From Micromonospora coriariae (lineage in GTDB: Bacteria; Actinomycetota; Actinomycetes; Mycobacteriales; Micromonosporaceae): 64,000 nucleotides of DNA. The stretch covers positions 62,001 through 126,000 of the forward strand of contig NZ_LT607412.1 of the NCBI RefSeq assembly GCF_900091455.1. The letters run 5' to 3'. Numbering within the stretch: the first letter of the stretch is position 1; every line of letters begins with the position of its first letter. The notes below the pieces were generated by a model, which ran no database searches, was not told where the DNA came from, and was given only the letters and a program-made list of their open reading frames with translations. Of the stretch, positions 41,694 to 50,453 are shown one piece after another. The translations under genes and the position numbers were made by a program.

Positions 41694-43616
41694 GTGGCCC
41701 GTGCACAGCTCACCGCCCAGTTGGTGGTTGACGGTCGTGTTCCGCAGTCATTGGCGTTGTCGCCGAACGGCAAGTGGGTCGCCTACGTGGTCGCACCGGT
41801 CGGGCGCGCTGGTGACCACCCGGTCAGCGAACTCTGGGTCGCCGCCGTCGACGGGACCGCGTCTCCGCGACGATTGACCTCGGGTGAGGTATGCGATTCA
41901 GCGCCGCGGTGGGCCGGGGATTCGCTGTCGATCTACTTTCTCTCCGACCGGGCCGAGCGTGGCACGGCGCAACTGCACCAGGTGGGGCTCGTCGACGGCG
42001 TTGTGCAGGCGGTCACGTCCTGGGCCGGTGGGGTGTCCGGGCACCTTCCGCTGGCCGATCCGGACCTGGTCGTGGTGATCGCAGCCGATGAACCGTCCGC
42101 TGAGGACGAACGTCGGGCCAGGGAGCGCGACGACGCTCGGGTGTGGGGTGAACGCGTCCGCCCGGACCGGCTGAGGCTGCTCGACGTACGGAGCGGGGAG
42201 GTTCGGACACCGGATGCGTTCGGCGACCGTCACGTCGTGGAGGTGGCCCAGCGGCCTGTCGATGGAGTGCTTGCGGTACTGACCTGGTCGACCCCCGACG
42301 TGGACCCGGGTCTGCTGGAGCCCGGTCTCCACCTGCTCGATCCGGACAGCGGCGGGACCCGTGAGCTCGGCCCGGCCGCAGCGGGCGCGTCGTCGCTCGT
42401 CTGGTGGCCCGCCGACGACGGCTGGCACCTGGCATATGTCGCGCAGACCCCGCCCGCTCTGGCGGGCGGATACGCGGTTCTCGATGTCGCAGTACCCGGG
42501 AGCGGGCCGGTGGGCGAGCACCGTAACCTGACCGCCGGCACGACCGTCTGCCCGAGCAACCTGGTCCAGGCCGACACCGGGCCGCCGCTGGCGCTGGTCG
42601 CCGACGGGCTCGATACCGCGATCCACCGGCTCGATCCGGCCGGGCCCAACCTCGTCGAAGTGTCCCGGGTCGACGGTCTCGCGACGTCGTTGACCACCTG
42701 CCGGCACGGTGACGTCGTCGCGGCGGTGGTGAGCACGTCCTACGAGCCCGGGAACGTCCACGCCGGCCCTACGAGCGGGCCGCTGAGGAGCCTGACCGAT
42801 CTCAGGCCCGAACTCCGCGACACCCGGTGGGGTGATCAGGAGCGCCTGTCGTACAAGGCACCTGACGGGCTGACATTGGACGGCCTGCTGATTTTGCCCG
42901 CCGGCCGGTCCCACAAGGACGGGCCCTTTCCACTGGTGACACTCGTTCACGGCGGCCCGTACGACCGGCACGCCGACCGGCTCATGCTCGGCTGGCACCC
43001 GTCAGGCCAGTGGCTGGCGACCGCCGGCTACGCCGTGTTCCTGCCGAACCCGCGCGGCGGCCAAGGGCACGGCCACGACTTCGCGGTGCGCGTCGCCGGT
43101 GCGGTCGGCCTGGACGAGTGGACCGACATCTGCGCCGGCATCGACCTGCTCATCGCCGATGGCGTCGCCGACCCCGAGCGGCTGGGCATCGGAGGCTGGA
43201 GCCACGGCGGTTTCATGGCCGCATGGGCGGTCGGGCAGACCGACCGGTTCAAGGCCGCGGTGATGGGTGCCGGAATCAGCGACTGGGGAATGCTCGCCGC
43301 AACCGGAGAACAGGGGCCGTTCGAGGCTGCCCTCGGCGGTAGCAGCGGCTGGGAGGGACCGGGTCCGCACCGCCACGACCGGCTCAGCCCGATCTCGTAC
43401 GCTTCCAAGGTCCGCACGCCGGTGCTGATCCTGCACGGCGAGAACGACACAAACGTTCCGGTGTCACAGGCGGAGTTCTTCCACCGCGCGCTACGCAGGT
43501 TCGGAGTCGAGCACGAGTACGTCGTCTACCCCCGGGAGAACCACTCGATCCGCGAACGTAACCACCAGATCGACGTGCTCCGCCGCACCCGCGCGTGGTT
43601 CGACCGATGGCTCTGA
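41694..43616 (+). CDS. S9-family (prolyl oligopeptidase) serine peptidase
   Basis: About 640 aa from GTG 41694. An upstream ATG-like start at 41607 would add residues unlike the family. The N-terminal half is a beta-propeller (SLALSPNGKWVAYVVAP opening). The C-terminal half is an alpha/beta hydrolase with catalytic Ser in GIGGWSHGGFMAAW (about 501), Asp in LHGENDTNVP (about 582) and His in RENHSIRERN (about 615). Likely a cytoplasmic acylaminoacyl- or dipeptidyl-peptidase. No signal peptide is visible. Confidence 0.93.
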   Translation: MARAQLTAQLVVDGRVPQSLALSPNGKWVAYVVAPVGRAGDHPVSELWVAAVDGTASPRRLTSGEVCDSAPRWAGDSLSIYFLSDRAERGTAQLHQVGLVDGVVQAVTSWAGGVSGHLPLADPDLVVVIAADEPSAEDERRARERDDARVWGERVRPDRLRLLDVRSGEVRTPDAFGDRHVVEVAQRPVDGVLAVLTWSTPDVDPGLLEPGLHLLDPDSGGTRELGPAAAGASSLVWWPADDGWHLAYVAQTPPALAGGYAVLDVAVPGSGPVGEHRNLTAGTTVCPSNLVQADTGPPLALVADGLDTAIHRLDPAGPNLVEVSRVDGLATSLTTCRHGDVVAAVVSTSYEPGNVHAGPTSGPLRSLTDLRPELRDTRWGDQERLSYKAPDGLTLDGLLILPAGRSHKDGPFPLVTLVHGGPYDRHADRLMLGWHPSGQWLATAGYAVFLPNPRGGQGHGHDFAVRVAGAVGLDEWTDICAGIDLLIADGVADPERLGIGGWSHGGFMAAWAVGQTDRFKAAVMGAGISDWGMLAATGEQGPFEAALGGSSGWEGPGPHRHDRLSPISYASKVRTPVLILHGENDTNVPVSQAEFFHRALRRFGVEHEYVVYPRENHSIRERNHQIDVLRRTRAWFDRWL

Positions 43617-43658
43617 TGAACCCAACGTCCGACCGCCACGACCGAGCGTGGCCGGCAC

Positions 43659-44002
43659 CTATTTTAGAAACAGAGCGGCGAGCAGCGGCAAGCGTTGACG
43701 CAGTTGCTGATCGTCGTCCAAGTTCCACAGCACCCACGCACGCATCTCGGCTACCTCCGGACGCAACCGGGCCGGCTCGGCGGGACGCTGGGTGGCGCGC
43801 GAGTCGTGGCAGAAGCGGGTATCAGAGCCCATGCAGGGCGCCAGGTCTGCCGGGGTCGGTATCCAGCACGTCGCAGCCAGTGCTCGGTGTAAAGGACGCG
43901 GTTGGGGGTGATGATCGTCAGAGGGTCGGTGGGGGGCTCCCTCAGGGAGCCTCCCTGCTCAACGTGGTCCGACCAGACGTCCTCGCACTCGGGTCGTACC
44001 AC
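43659..44002 (-). pseudogene. Unidentified frameshifted gene remnant
   Basis: The minus strand reads LREPPTDPLTIITPNRVLYT (then EHWLRRAGYR) in one frame. After a shift it reads PADLAPCMGSDTRFCHDSRA and MRAWVLWNLDDDQQLRQRLP, ending ALFLK-stop at 43659. Composition is protein-like in both pieces. The family is not recognised and the 5' end is uncertain. Confidence 0.4.
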
Positions 44003-44135
44003 CGCCGGCGGCTACCTAGGGTGACGGGGCGATCCGACGCCGACGCGCACGATCGGCGGCAGTTGTGGATGTTCGGGCAGCGACATGCATCAGTCAACTG
44101 GAACAGTTGGCGAACCGGCCGATAAGATCCTTCGG

Positions 44136-44879
44136 GTGCGGCTAAGGGTTCTGGGCGGGTGCGGTGCATGGCCAGAGGCGGGCCAGGCATGCAGTGGCTA
44201 CCTCGTGGAGCACGACGGGTTCCGGCTGCTCGTCGATCTCGGCTATGCGACCGTGCCGCGACTGCTGGAACACATCACCGCGGACCAGGTCGACGCGGTG
44301 TTCATCAGCCACGGACATCCCGATCACTGCGCTGACCTGAATCCGCTGCTGCGGGCACGAGCGTTGCGTGATGATCCGCCGGCGCCGCTGCCGGTGTACG
44401 CGCTGCCTGGCGCGCTGGATGCGGTGTTAGCGCTGGACCGCCCCGGGATGCTGGATGCCGCCTACGTTCTGCATGAGATAACCGTCGGCAGCCGCCTCGA
44501 CATCGGCCCGTTCCGGGCCCAGACCCGTTTGCTGCCGCACTGGGTGCCAAATGCCGGCGTGCGGCTGGCTGCGGGCGACCAAGTTCTCGCGTACACCGGT
44601 GACACCGGCCCGAGCCCCGACGTGGTGGAACTGGCGCGCGACGCCGACCTGCTGCTGGCCGAGGCCACCTACGTGGATGAGGTGCCGGAGGACTCGCGGC
44701 GGTACCTGTCGAGTGCGCGCCAGGTAGGTCGGCAGGCCGCCGATGCCGGCGTCAGACACCTACTACTGACACACCTGTGGCCAGGCACGGATCCAGCGGC
44801 TGCGCGAGCCGCCGCCGGCGACAGGTACGACGGTGAGGTCGGCGTCGCCACTGCTGGCCTGGTCCGAGACCTGCCCTAG
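44136..44879 (+). CDS. MBL-fold metallohydrolase
   Basis: 247 aa from GTG 44136, which directly precedes the conserved RLRVLGGCGAWPEAGQACSG opening. The metal-binding motif is SHGHPDHCAD (HxHxDH), followed by HWVPNAGVRL, YTGDTGPSPDVVELARDADL and LLLTHLWPGTDP. This fits the RNase Z-like or phosphodiesterase-like group of beta-lactamase-fold hydrolases; the substrate is not predictable. Followed by a hairpin at 44970-44990. Confidence 0.92.
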   Translation: MRLRVLGGCGAWPEAGQACSGYLVEHDGFRLLVDLGYATVPRLLEHITADQVDAVFISHGHPDHCADLNPLLRARALRDDPPAPLPVYALPGALDAVLALDRPGMLDAAYVLHEITVGSRLDIGPFRAQTRLLPHWVPNAGVRLAAGDQVLAYTGDTGPSPDVVELARDADLLLAEATYVDEVPEDSRRYLSSARQVGRQAADAGVRHLLLTHLWPGTDPAAARAAAGDRYDGEVGVATAGLVRDLP

Positions 44880-44969
44880 ACCTCGGCTTTCCCTCGGCTT
44901 CGGAAGCGTCCACGCCGGACAACCTCCGCTCCATCACAGTTCGCAAAACGCGCGCTCCTCGGCACGTCC

Positions 44970-44990
44970 GGACGCCGACGACCGGCGTCC
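44970..44990. terminator. Hairpin after the MBL gene
   Basis: GGACGCC (44970-44976) pairs with GGCGTCC (44984-44990) across a 7-nt loop. Either the MBL terminator or structure at the start of the IS110-type element. Confidence 0.45.
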
Positions 44991-45242
44991 GACCTCACCT
45001 TCGGTGACGAGCGCTTCGCGGCTACCTGTTGACTGGTGGTACGACCGCAGCCCGGCCAGGCTTGGTCGAGGTGACCGGTGGGGTCGCTCTCATCGCGGCT
45101 GCCCACCGCTGTTTGGTGTGGCTCTCATCTGGCGTGCGTCCCGCCGGTCACCGCGGCGGAGAGAGGCTCAAGAGGGGACTGCCGGGCTCAAGGTAGCGCT
45201 GCCCTCCCGTCGACGAACACCGTCGGATCGAGGGAGGACACG
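44991..45242 (+). other. Noncoding end of the IS110-type element (possible bridge RNA)
   Basis: About 250 bp upstream of the IS110-type transposase contain no credible gene. In the IS110 group the noncoding end next to the transposase start can encode a structured bridge RNA that directs target and donor choice. The segment has several potential stems, but I cannot delimit an RNA or the element boundary by eye, because IS110 elements lack long inverted repeats. Confidence 0.4.
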
Positions 45243-46406
45243 ATGGCCCAGGTCATCATCGGCGTGGACCCGCACAAGCGTTCCGCCACCATCGAAATCA
45301 TCAACGCCCGCGAGAAGGCGATCGGGCAGGGCCGGTTCGGCACCGACCGCGACGGCTACCAGGTCATGCTCGCCGCCGGCCGCAAGCACAAGGACCGCCT
45401 GTGGGCGGTCGAGGGCTGCAACGGCATCGGCCGGCACGTCGCTCAACGCCTGGTCGCCGACGGCGAAACCGTCGTGGACGTTCCCGCGAAGCTGTCCGCC
45501 CGGGCCCGCGTGTTCGCCACCGGCCAGGGCCGCAAGACCGACCCGGTCGATGCCCGCAGCGTCGCTGTGGTCGCCCTGCGCACCGAAGGTCTGCGGCAGG
45601 TCGTCACCGACGACACCACGGTCGCGTTACGGCTGCTGGTCGACCGCCGTGACCAGCTCGGACGGGCCCGCACCGACGTGGTCTCCCGGCTGCACCACCT
45701 GCTGCTCGAGTTGGTGCCCGGCGGCGCGAAGAAGGACCTGTCCGCCCAGCAGGCCCGCGCCCTGCTGGGCAGCGTGCGCCCGCGCGACGTGGTCGGCAAG
45801 ACCCGCCGCCGGCTGGCCTCCGAGCTGATCGGCGAACTCGTCGTCATCGACAAGAAGATCAAAACCGCGAAACAGGAGCTCACCGACCTGGTCAACAGCA
45901 CCGGAAGCCGGCTGATGGACCTGACCGGCATCGGACCGTCCGGCGCGGCCCGCCTGATCGGCGACATCGGAGACATCCACCGGTTTCCCAGCCGCGCCCA
46001 CTTCGCCTCGTGGAACGGCACCGCACCGATCGACGCCTCGTCCGGCGACCAGAACCGGCACCGGCTCTCCAGAGCCGGGAACCGGCGCATCAACCGGGCC
46101 CTGCACATCATGGCCATCGTCCAACTGCGCCGTGACACCGAAGGGCGCCGCTACTACCGACGCAGACTGGCTGCGGGCAAGACCCCGATGGAGGCCCTAC
46201 GGGCACTGAAACGGCGGCTGTCCGACATCGTCTACCGGCAGATGGTGGCCGACGCGAAGCTGGTCGGGACGGGTCCGGGAGGACACGCGGGGGCGACTCT
46301 GCAATCCAGCGCGGCCGACCTGAACCCCGAGATCGACACTTCGGAAAAGTCACTTCCCGGACCCGCCACACCCCAGCCTAGAACACCCCTCTTGATCATC
46401 ACTTGA
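45243..46406 (+). CDS. IS110-family transposase
   Basis: 387 aa from ATG 45243 with GGGAGGA upstream. N-terminal DEDD (RuvC-like) domain: IIGVDPHKRSATIEI, LWAVEGCNGIG and GRKTDPVDARSVAVVALRT. C-terminal transposase_20 domain with the catalytic-serine region: LMDLTGIGPSGAARLIGDIG, SRAHFASWNGTAPIDASSGD and SRAGNRRINRALHIMAIVQL. All expected motifs are present and the frame is intact, so it may be active. Confidence 0.95.
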   Translation: MAQVIIGVDPHKRSATIEIINAREKAIGQGRFGTDRDGYQVMLAAGRKHKDRLWAVEGCNGIGRHVAQRLVADGETVVDVPAKLSARARVFATGQGRKTDPVDARSVAVVALRTEGLRQVVTDDTTVALRLLVDRRDQLGRARTDVVSRLHHLLLELVPGGAKKDLSAQQARALLGSVRPRDVVGKTRRRLASELIGELVVIDKKIKTAKQELTDLVNSTGSRLMDLTGIGPSGAARLIGDIGDIHRFPSRAHFASWNGTAPIDASSGDQNRHRLSRAGNRRINRALHIMAIVQLRRDTEGRRYYRRRLAAGKTPMEALRALKRRLSDIVYRQMVADAKLVGTGPGGHAGATLQSSAADLNPEIDTSEKSLPGPATPQPRTPLLIIT

Positions 46407-46571
46407 CACAGAGGGGTGCCAGAAGAGTGCGGCTTACTAGGGCTCGTCCCCCACAATCAGTACCTGCATGACGGATGTCTATGACCAGGAAAAGTATCGC
46501 TGACATTCGCCTACTGGACACACCGCTCAGTCTGTCCTTGCCGGCGCTGGGCGCGGCCGATCTGACGGTAG

Positions 46572-46735
46572 CTAAGCCGCGGTGCGCCACCAGTGGCGCG
46601 ACGCGAGCCCGGCCAGCACGGCGCCGGCGGCGTTGACCAGCACGTCGTCGACGGAGGACACCCGGTCCAGCCGCAGCACGTACTGTGCGGTTTCGACCAG
46701 GGCCGAGCAGCCTGCTCCGAGCGCCAGGTGCTTTT
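46572..46735 (-). pseudogene. VanZ-family protein, C-terminal fragment
   Basis: The minus strand reads LALGAGCSALVETAQYVLRL, DRVSSVDDVLVNAAGAVLAG and LASRHWWRTAA-stop. This is the C-terminal segment of VanZ-like membrane proteins (ETxQ...R..DxxDvl.N..G). The N-terminal part is gone: homology stops at about 46735, five bases from the SnoaL-like gene. A deletion, possibly associated with the neighbouring IS110-type element, is likely. Confidence 0.7.
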
Positions 46736-46739
46736 GGAA

Positions 46740-47114
46740 CTATTCTGATGGCATCACGCGGGTGGCTTGGATGGCGCAGCGCAGTCGACCGTCGGCAGCC
46801 AACTTCCCGAACATGTAGATCTCCGTGGTGATGGTGCCGCCCTTGCGCAGCTCCGCGATGAGCCGGTACCGGGCGGCCACCTGGTCGCCGTCCACCAGCG
46901 CTTGCTCCACCTCGACACGCAGACCAACGGCCCGTTTGCGGGCCGGACGGATGTGATCCAGTAGCCGCTTGCGGTCCAGCAGCACGCCGTCGTTGACCAG
47001 CTCATAGTCCGGCGTGTGGTAGCGGTCCAGCACCATTGCCGGATCCTCGTCGCCCAGCCCTGCCTCCTGCGGATAGCGGACCAGGTAGCCGGTCAGATCG
47101 GTGCGGGGCGTCAT
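46740..47114 (-). CDS. SnoaL/NTF2-like protein
   Basis: 124 aa from ATG 47114 with GGGAG upstream. Alpha+beta cone fold expected: MVLDRYHTPDYELVNDGVLL, DHIRPARKRAVGLRVEVEQA, VAARYRLIAELRKGGTITTE and IYMFGKLAADGRLRCAIQAT. Members bind or isomerise small polyketide- or steroid-like molecules. It is divergent from, and probably repressed by, the TetR regulator at 47185. Confidence 0.85.
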   Translation of the reverse strand: MTPRTDLTGYLVRYPQEAGLGDEDPAMVLDRYHTPDYELVNDGVLLDRKRLLDHIRPARKRAVGLRVEVEQALVDGDQVAARYRLIAELRKGGTITTEIYMFGKLAADGRLRCAIQATRVMPSE

Positions 47115-47141
47115 TTGATCTCCCTGAATCGAGTTAGCTTT

Positions 47142-47189
47142 GACAGCGTGTCTACGATAACGCCGAGGCGGTAGATTAGACAACGTGTC
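47142..47189. promoter_or_regulatory. Paired TetR operators between SnoaL-like and TetR genes
   Basis: GACAGCGTGTC (47142-47152) and GACAACGTGTC (47179-47189) are two near-identical dyads (GACA-N3-TGTC), 37 bp apart. The second overlaps the TetR start codon GTG 47185. On the minus strand TTGTCT and TATCGT, 18 bp apart, could be the SnoaL-like gene's promoter and lie across both dyads, consistent with repression of both genes. Confidence 0.65.
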
Positions 47190-47781
47190 AGAGATAGCAG
47201 GTGGTCGGCGCCGCCGGCGGCGGTCCGACGCCGAGCGCAGCGCAGCCGCGGTACTCGACGCCGCCGTCCAGGTGCTCGGTCGGCATCCGGCGGCGACGGT
47301 GGAACAGGTCGCCGCCGCAGCTTGCGTCACCCGCCAAACCGTGTACGCCCACTACCCGTCCCGGCCGCTGCTGGTGGCGGCGGTCATCGACCGCATCACC
47401 GCAGAAGCGGTCGCCGCCCTCGACGCCGCCGACGTGGACAGCGGTACAGTCACCGAGGCGCTGCTGCGCTGGCTGGACGTCACCTGGCAGCTGTTCGACC
47501 GGTACCCGCTGCTCCTGCATCCCTCGGTGACCGCCATTGACCAGGCGGACTCCGACCGTCACCATGCCCCGGTCATCGGGCGCCTGGAGCGGCTGATCAG
47601 GCGTGGCCAGGCCACCGGCGAGTTCGACAGCACTCTCAGCCCGGCCTGGTTGGTCTCCGCGACCATGGCGCTAGGTCATGCGGCCGGCGGCGAGGTCACC
47701 GCTGGCCGCATGACCACCGCGCAGACGGCGGCGGCGCTGCGGCACAGCATCCTGCGCGTGTATGGCGTCCGCGAGTCCTGA
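47185..47781 (+). CDS. TetR-family repressor
   Basis: 198 aa from GTG 47185. N-terminal HTH: AAVLDAAVQVLGRHPAATVE, then QVAAAACVTRQTVYAHYPSR, with the canonical TVYxHYPSR recognition helix. The C-terminal ligand-binding domain is all helical with a TetR_C-like pattern (LSPAWLVSATMALGHAAGGE). Starts at or next to its own operator, suggesting a leaderless, autoregulated transcript. Divergent SnoaL-like gene is the probable target. Confidence 0.93.
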   Translation: MSEIAGGRRRRRRSDAERSAAAVLDAAVQVLGRHPAATVEQVAAAACVTRQTVYAHYPSRPLLVAAVIDRITAEAVAALDAADVDSGTVTEALLRWLDVTWQLFDRYPLLLHPSVTAIDQADSDRHHAPVIGRLERLIRRGQATGEFDSTLSPAWLVSATMALGHAAGGEVTAGRMTTAQTAAALRHSILRVYGVRES

Positions 47782-47824
47782 TCAGCGACGGTCGCCCGTC
47801 ACTCCCGCGCTGGTGACTGATGAG

Positions 47825-48448
47825 TCAGGATGGCAGCAGGCCCGCGGCCATCGCGGTGGTCACCGCCGCAGTCCGGTCGCTGACGCCGAGTTTGACGAAC
47901 GCGCGCAGCAGGTGGGTCTTCACTGTGGCCTCGGTGATGTGCAGCCGCAGCCCGATCTCACCGTTTGACAAACCCTGCGCGACCAGCCGCAGCACGTCGA
48001 CCTCCCGCGGCGACAGGGTGGCTGGCCGGGGGTGTCGGAGTTGGCGGAGTACCCGGCCGGCCACCGACGGCGCCAGCACGGTCTCGCCGCGGGCGGCGCC
48101 GCGGACCGCGTCCACCAGTTCGGCCCGGGACGCGTCCTTGAGCAGGTACCCCGCAGCTCCGGCCTCGACCGCGCGGAGGATGTCCCCGTCCGTCTCGTAC
48201 GTGGTGAGCACGACCACCCGGGTGCCGGGTGCCACGGCCAGCACCTCGGCGGTCGCCGCGGCGCCGTCCACCCCGGGCATCCGTAGGTCCATGAGCACGA
48301 CGTCAGGGCGTACCGCCCGCACGGCGGTGACCGCCTCGGCGGCCGAGGCGGACTCGCCGACCACCGCGATGTCTGGTTCGCCGGCGAGCATTCCGCGCAC
48401 CCCGGCCCGCACCACCGGGTGGTCGTCCACCAGCAGCACCGAAATCAT
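47825..48448 (-). CDS. NarL/FixJ-family response regulator
   Basis: 207 aa. Receiver: SVLLVDDHPVVRAGVRGMLA (acidic pair), VRPDVVLMDLRMPGVDGAAA (phosphoacceptor Asp), VVVLTTYETDG and the conserved Lys in AAGYLLKDASR. LuxR-type HTH: LSPREVDVLRLVAQGLSNGE, IGLRLHITEATVKTHLLRAF. ATG overlaps the kinase stop by 4 bp. Last gene of a four-gene ABC transporter/two-component operon and presumably its regulator. Confidence 0.95.
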   Translation of the reverse strand: MISVLLVDDHPVVRAGVRGMLAGEPDIAVVGESASAAEAVTAVRAVRPDVVLMDLRMPGVDGAAATAEVLAVAPGTRVVVLTTYETDGDILRAVEAGAAGYLLKDASRAELVDAVRGAARGETVLAPSVAGRVLRQLRHPRPATLSPREVDVLRLVAQGLSNGEIGLRLHITEATVKTHLLRAFVKLGVSDRTAAVTTAMAAGLLPS

Positions 48449-49632
48449 CGGATCGGCACCTCCGCCCGTACCGTGGTGCCGGCCCCGGGACTGGACGCCA
48501 CCCGCAGCGTACCGGCTACCTGCTCGACCCGGTTCCGCATGCCGGCCAGACCGTACCCGTCGCCGACCGGCGGGGCGGTGAAGCCGCGGCCGTCGTCGCG
48601 GACCTCCAGCACGACGACGTCGTCCCGCCGTTCAAGGCGTACCTCGACCCGGCCGGCGGCGGCGTGCTTGCGCGCGTTGGCCAACGCCTCCTGGGTGACC
48701 CGCAGCAGAACCACCTCGACCGAGGTGGGCAGCGGGCACTGCGTCCCCGGTGTGGTCAGGGTGACCGGCACGCCGGTCTCGGCGGTGAACCGGTCCACCA
48801 CCCGCCGCACCGCCTCGACCAGTGGCGACCCGGCCAACTCCGCCGGGGTCAGCGCGGCGACAACTGCCCGCGCCTCGGCCAGGTTGGCCCGGGCGGTGGC
48901 CACGGCGAGGGTCAGGTGGCGGCGGGCCTGCACGATGTCGCGGTCCAACTCCGCGTCGGCGGCCTGAATCAGCATGACCACACTGGACAGCCCCTGGGCG
49001 ATGGTGTCGTGGATCTCGCCGGCCAGCCGTTGCCGTTCGGCGTCGACGCCGGCCTGCCGGGACAGTCGGGCCACCTCGTCGCGGGAGGCGGCCAGCTCGT
49101 CGACCAGCGCGGCCCGCCGGTCGGCGTCGACGAACAGGTGCTGCACCCAGCCTCCGGTCACCGACACCACGACGGCGATCATCACGGCCGCCAGCAGCGA
49201 CCCCCGGGCGTCCGGGCCGCCGCCGGACCGCAGCCAGTCCAGCACCACCTGGACGGCGGTGAACACCACCACCGCGCCGACCGCGGGCGCCGTCTGCAGC
49301 AGCATGAACGCCTGCGGCAGGAGCACGAACAGGGCAAACGACGCGGACGACGCGAGCGCCACCGCCGCCACGTAGAGCGCGAGAGCGACCCCCAGATAAA
49401 GGTACGCCCGCCAGCCCCCGACCCCGTACCGCATGAGCGCCCGGCCGAAGGCGGCGTACCAGATGCTGATCGCGGCCAGCAGTGCGACGGAGCCGATGCG
49501 GTACGGCGCGGCCGGTGGGGCGCTGGTGGCCACGGCGACCCCGACGGCGAAGGCCAGCACCGCGAAGTAGGCGTCCCAGAGCGGGAACCGGGCGACCCAC
49601 GCCGCCGAGGGCGGCGGGTCGCCCGCGCTCAC
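48445..49632 (-). CDS. NarL-type sensor histidine kinase (HisKA_3)
   Basis: 395 aa from GTG 49632, which overlaps the permease stop (GTGA); longer frames upstream are inside the permease gene. Five or six TM helices in the first 170 residues (YFAVLAFAVGVAVATS, LYVAAVALASSASFALFVLL), a HisKA_3 phosphoacceptor ERQRLAGEIHDTIAQGLSSV, and a GHKL ATPase with EALANARKHAAAGRV and LEVRDDGRGF. Sensor for the downstream regulator; possibly responds to lipid or drug stress handled by the ABC pump. Confidence 0.94.
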   Translation of the reverse strand: MSAGDPPPSAAWVARFPLWDAYFAVLAFAVGVAVATSAPPAAPYRIGSVALLAAISIWYAAFGRALMRYGVGGWRAYLYLGVALALYVAAVALASSASFALFVLLPQAFMLLQTAPAVGAVVVFTAVQVVLDWLRSGGGPDARGSLLAAVMIAVVVSVTGGWVQHLFVDADRRAALVDELAASRDEVARLSRQAGVDAERQRLAGEIHDTIAQGLSSVVMLIQAADAELDRDIVQARRHLTLAVATARANLAEARAVVAALTPAELAGSPLVEAVRRVVDRFTAETGVPVTLTTPGTQCPLPTSVEVVLLRVTQEALANARKHAAAGRVEVRLERRDDVVVLEVRDDGRGFTAPPVGDGYGLAGMRNRVEQVAGTLRVASSPGAGTTVRAEVPIR

Positions 49633-50453
49633 CGCTCCCGCCGGCTTCGCCAGCGGAAGGTGGTCAGACACAGCAACAGACCTCCGATGCACCAGGCCGC
49701 GAGGATGAGCGCGGTCCGCCCGTGCTCCCAATCGCGTACGACCTCCGCACTAAGAATCGTGTCCGGCAGCAGCGCCGAGCGGAAGCCCTGGGCCATCCAT
49801 TTCAGCGGGAAGACCGAACCCAGTACCAGCAGCGGCTGCGGCAGGGCGCTGACCGGGGTGAAGAAGATGCCGGAGACGAAGGCCAGCACCAGGTACGGCA
49901 GTTGGGTCACCGCGCCTGCGCTGCGGGCCGAGCGGATCACGCTGCTCACCGCGATGCCGAGCAGCGAGCAGGCGGTGACGCCGAGCAGGAGCACCCAGCC
50001 GAAGGTGAGCCAGCGCGCCGGGTCGGCGGGCAGCCGCAGGTCGAACAGGATCATCCCGACGGCGAGCAGCAGCACGATCTCGGCCGCGACCACGACCATC
50101 GTCTGCACGGTCTTGCCCAGGAAGTACGCGACCGGGGGCATCGGTGCGCCACGTAGCCGCTTGAGGGTGCCGTCCTCCCGGTCGTTGGCGATGCCGGTGC
50201 CGAGATTGACGAAGGTGACGGCCGATATCCCCGCCGCGATCATGCTGGGCGCCAGGTACTGGGCGGAGGTGACGTCGCTGCCGTCGTAGACGCCGGAGAT
50301 GAGCGAGCCGAGCAGTGCCAGGGTGACCACCGGTAGGGCGAAGGTGAAGACCACCGCATCCCACTCGCGGAAGAACGCCTTCAACTCGACGACGCCGCGG
50401 TGCAGGCCGAGCATCAGCGCGGACGGGTGGATGGTGCCGCTGGTCGTCGTCAT
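49629..50453 (-). CDS. ABC-2 type transporter permease
   Basis: 274 aa, ATG overlapping the ATPase stop by 4 bp. Six TM helices; N-terminal amphipathic segment LKAFFREWDAVVFTFALPVV, then YLAPSMIAAGISAVTFVNLG, GTLKRLRGAPMPPVAYFLGK and AFVSGIFFTPVSALPQPLLV. These are signatures of drug/lipid exporters such as the DrrB and YadH types. Partner of the upstream ATPase. Confidence 0.94.
   Translation of the reverse strand: MTTTSGTIHPSALMLGLHRGVVELKAFFREWDAVVFTFALPVVTLALLGSLISGVYDGSDVTSAQYLAPSMIAAGISAVTFVNLGTGIANDREDGTLKRLRGAPMPPVAYFLGKTVQTMVVVAAEIVLLLAVGMILFDLRLPADPARWLTFGWVLLLGVTACSLLGIAVSSVIRSARSAGAVTQLPYLVLAFVSGIFFTPVSALPQPLLVLGSVFPLKWMAQGFRSALLPDTILSAEVVRDWEHGRTALILAAWCIGGLLLCLTTFRWRSRRER

Noticed and set aside
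44085..44135. N-terminal extension of the MBL protein from ATG 44085
   Set aside because: The extra 17 residues are unlike the family, whose conserved start follows GTG 44136.
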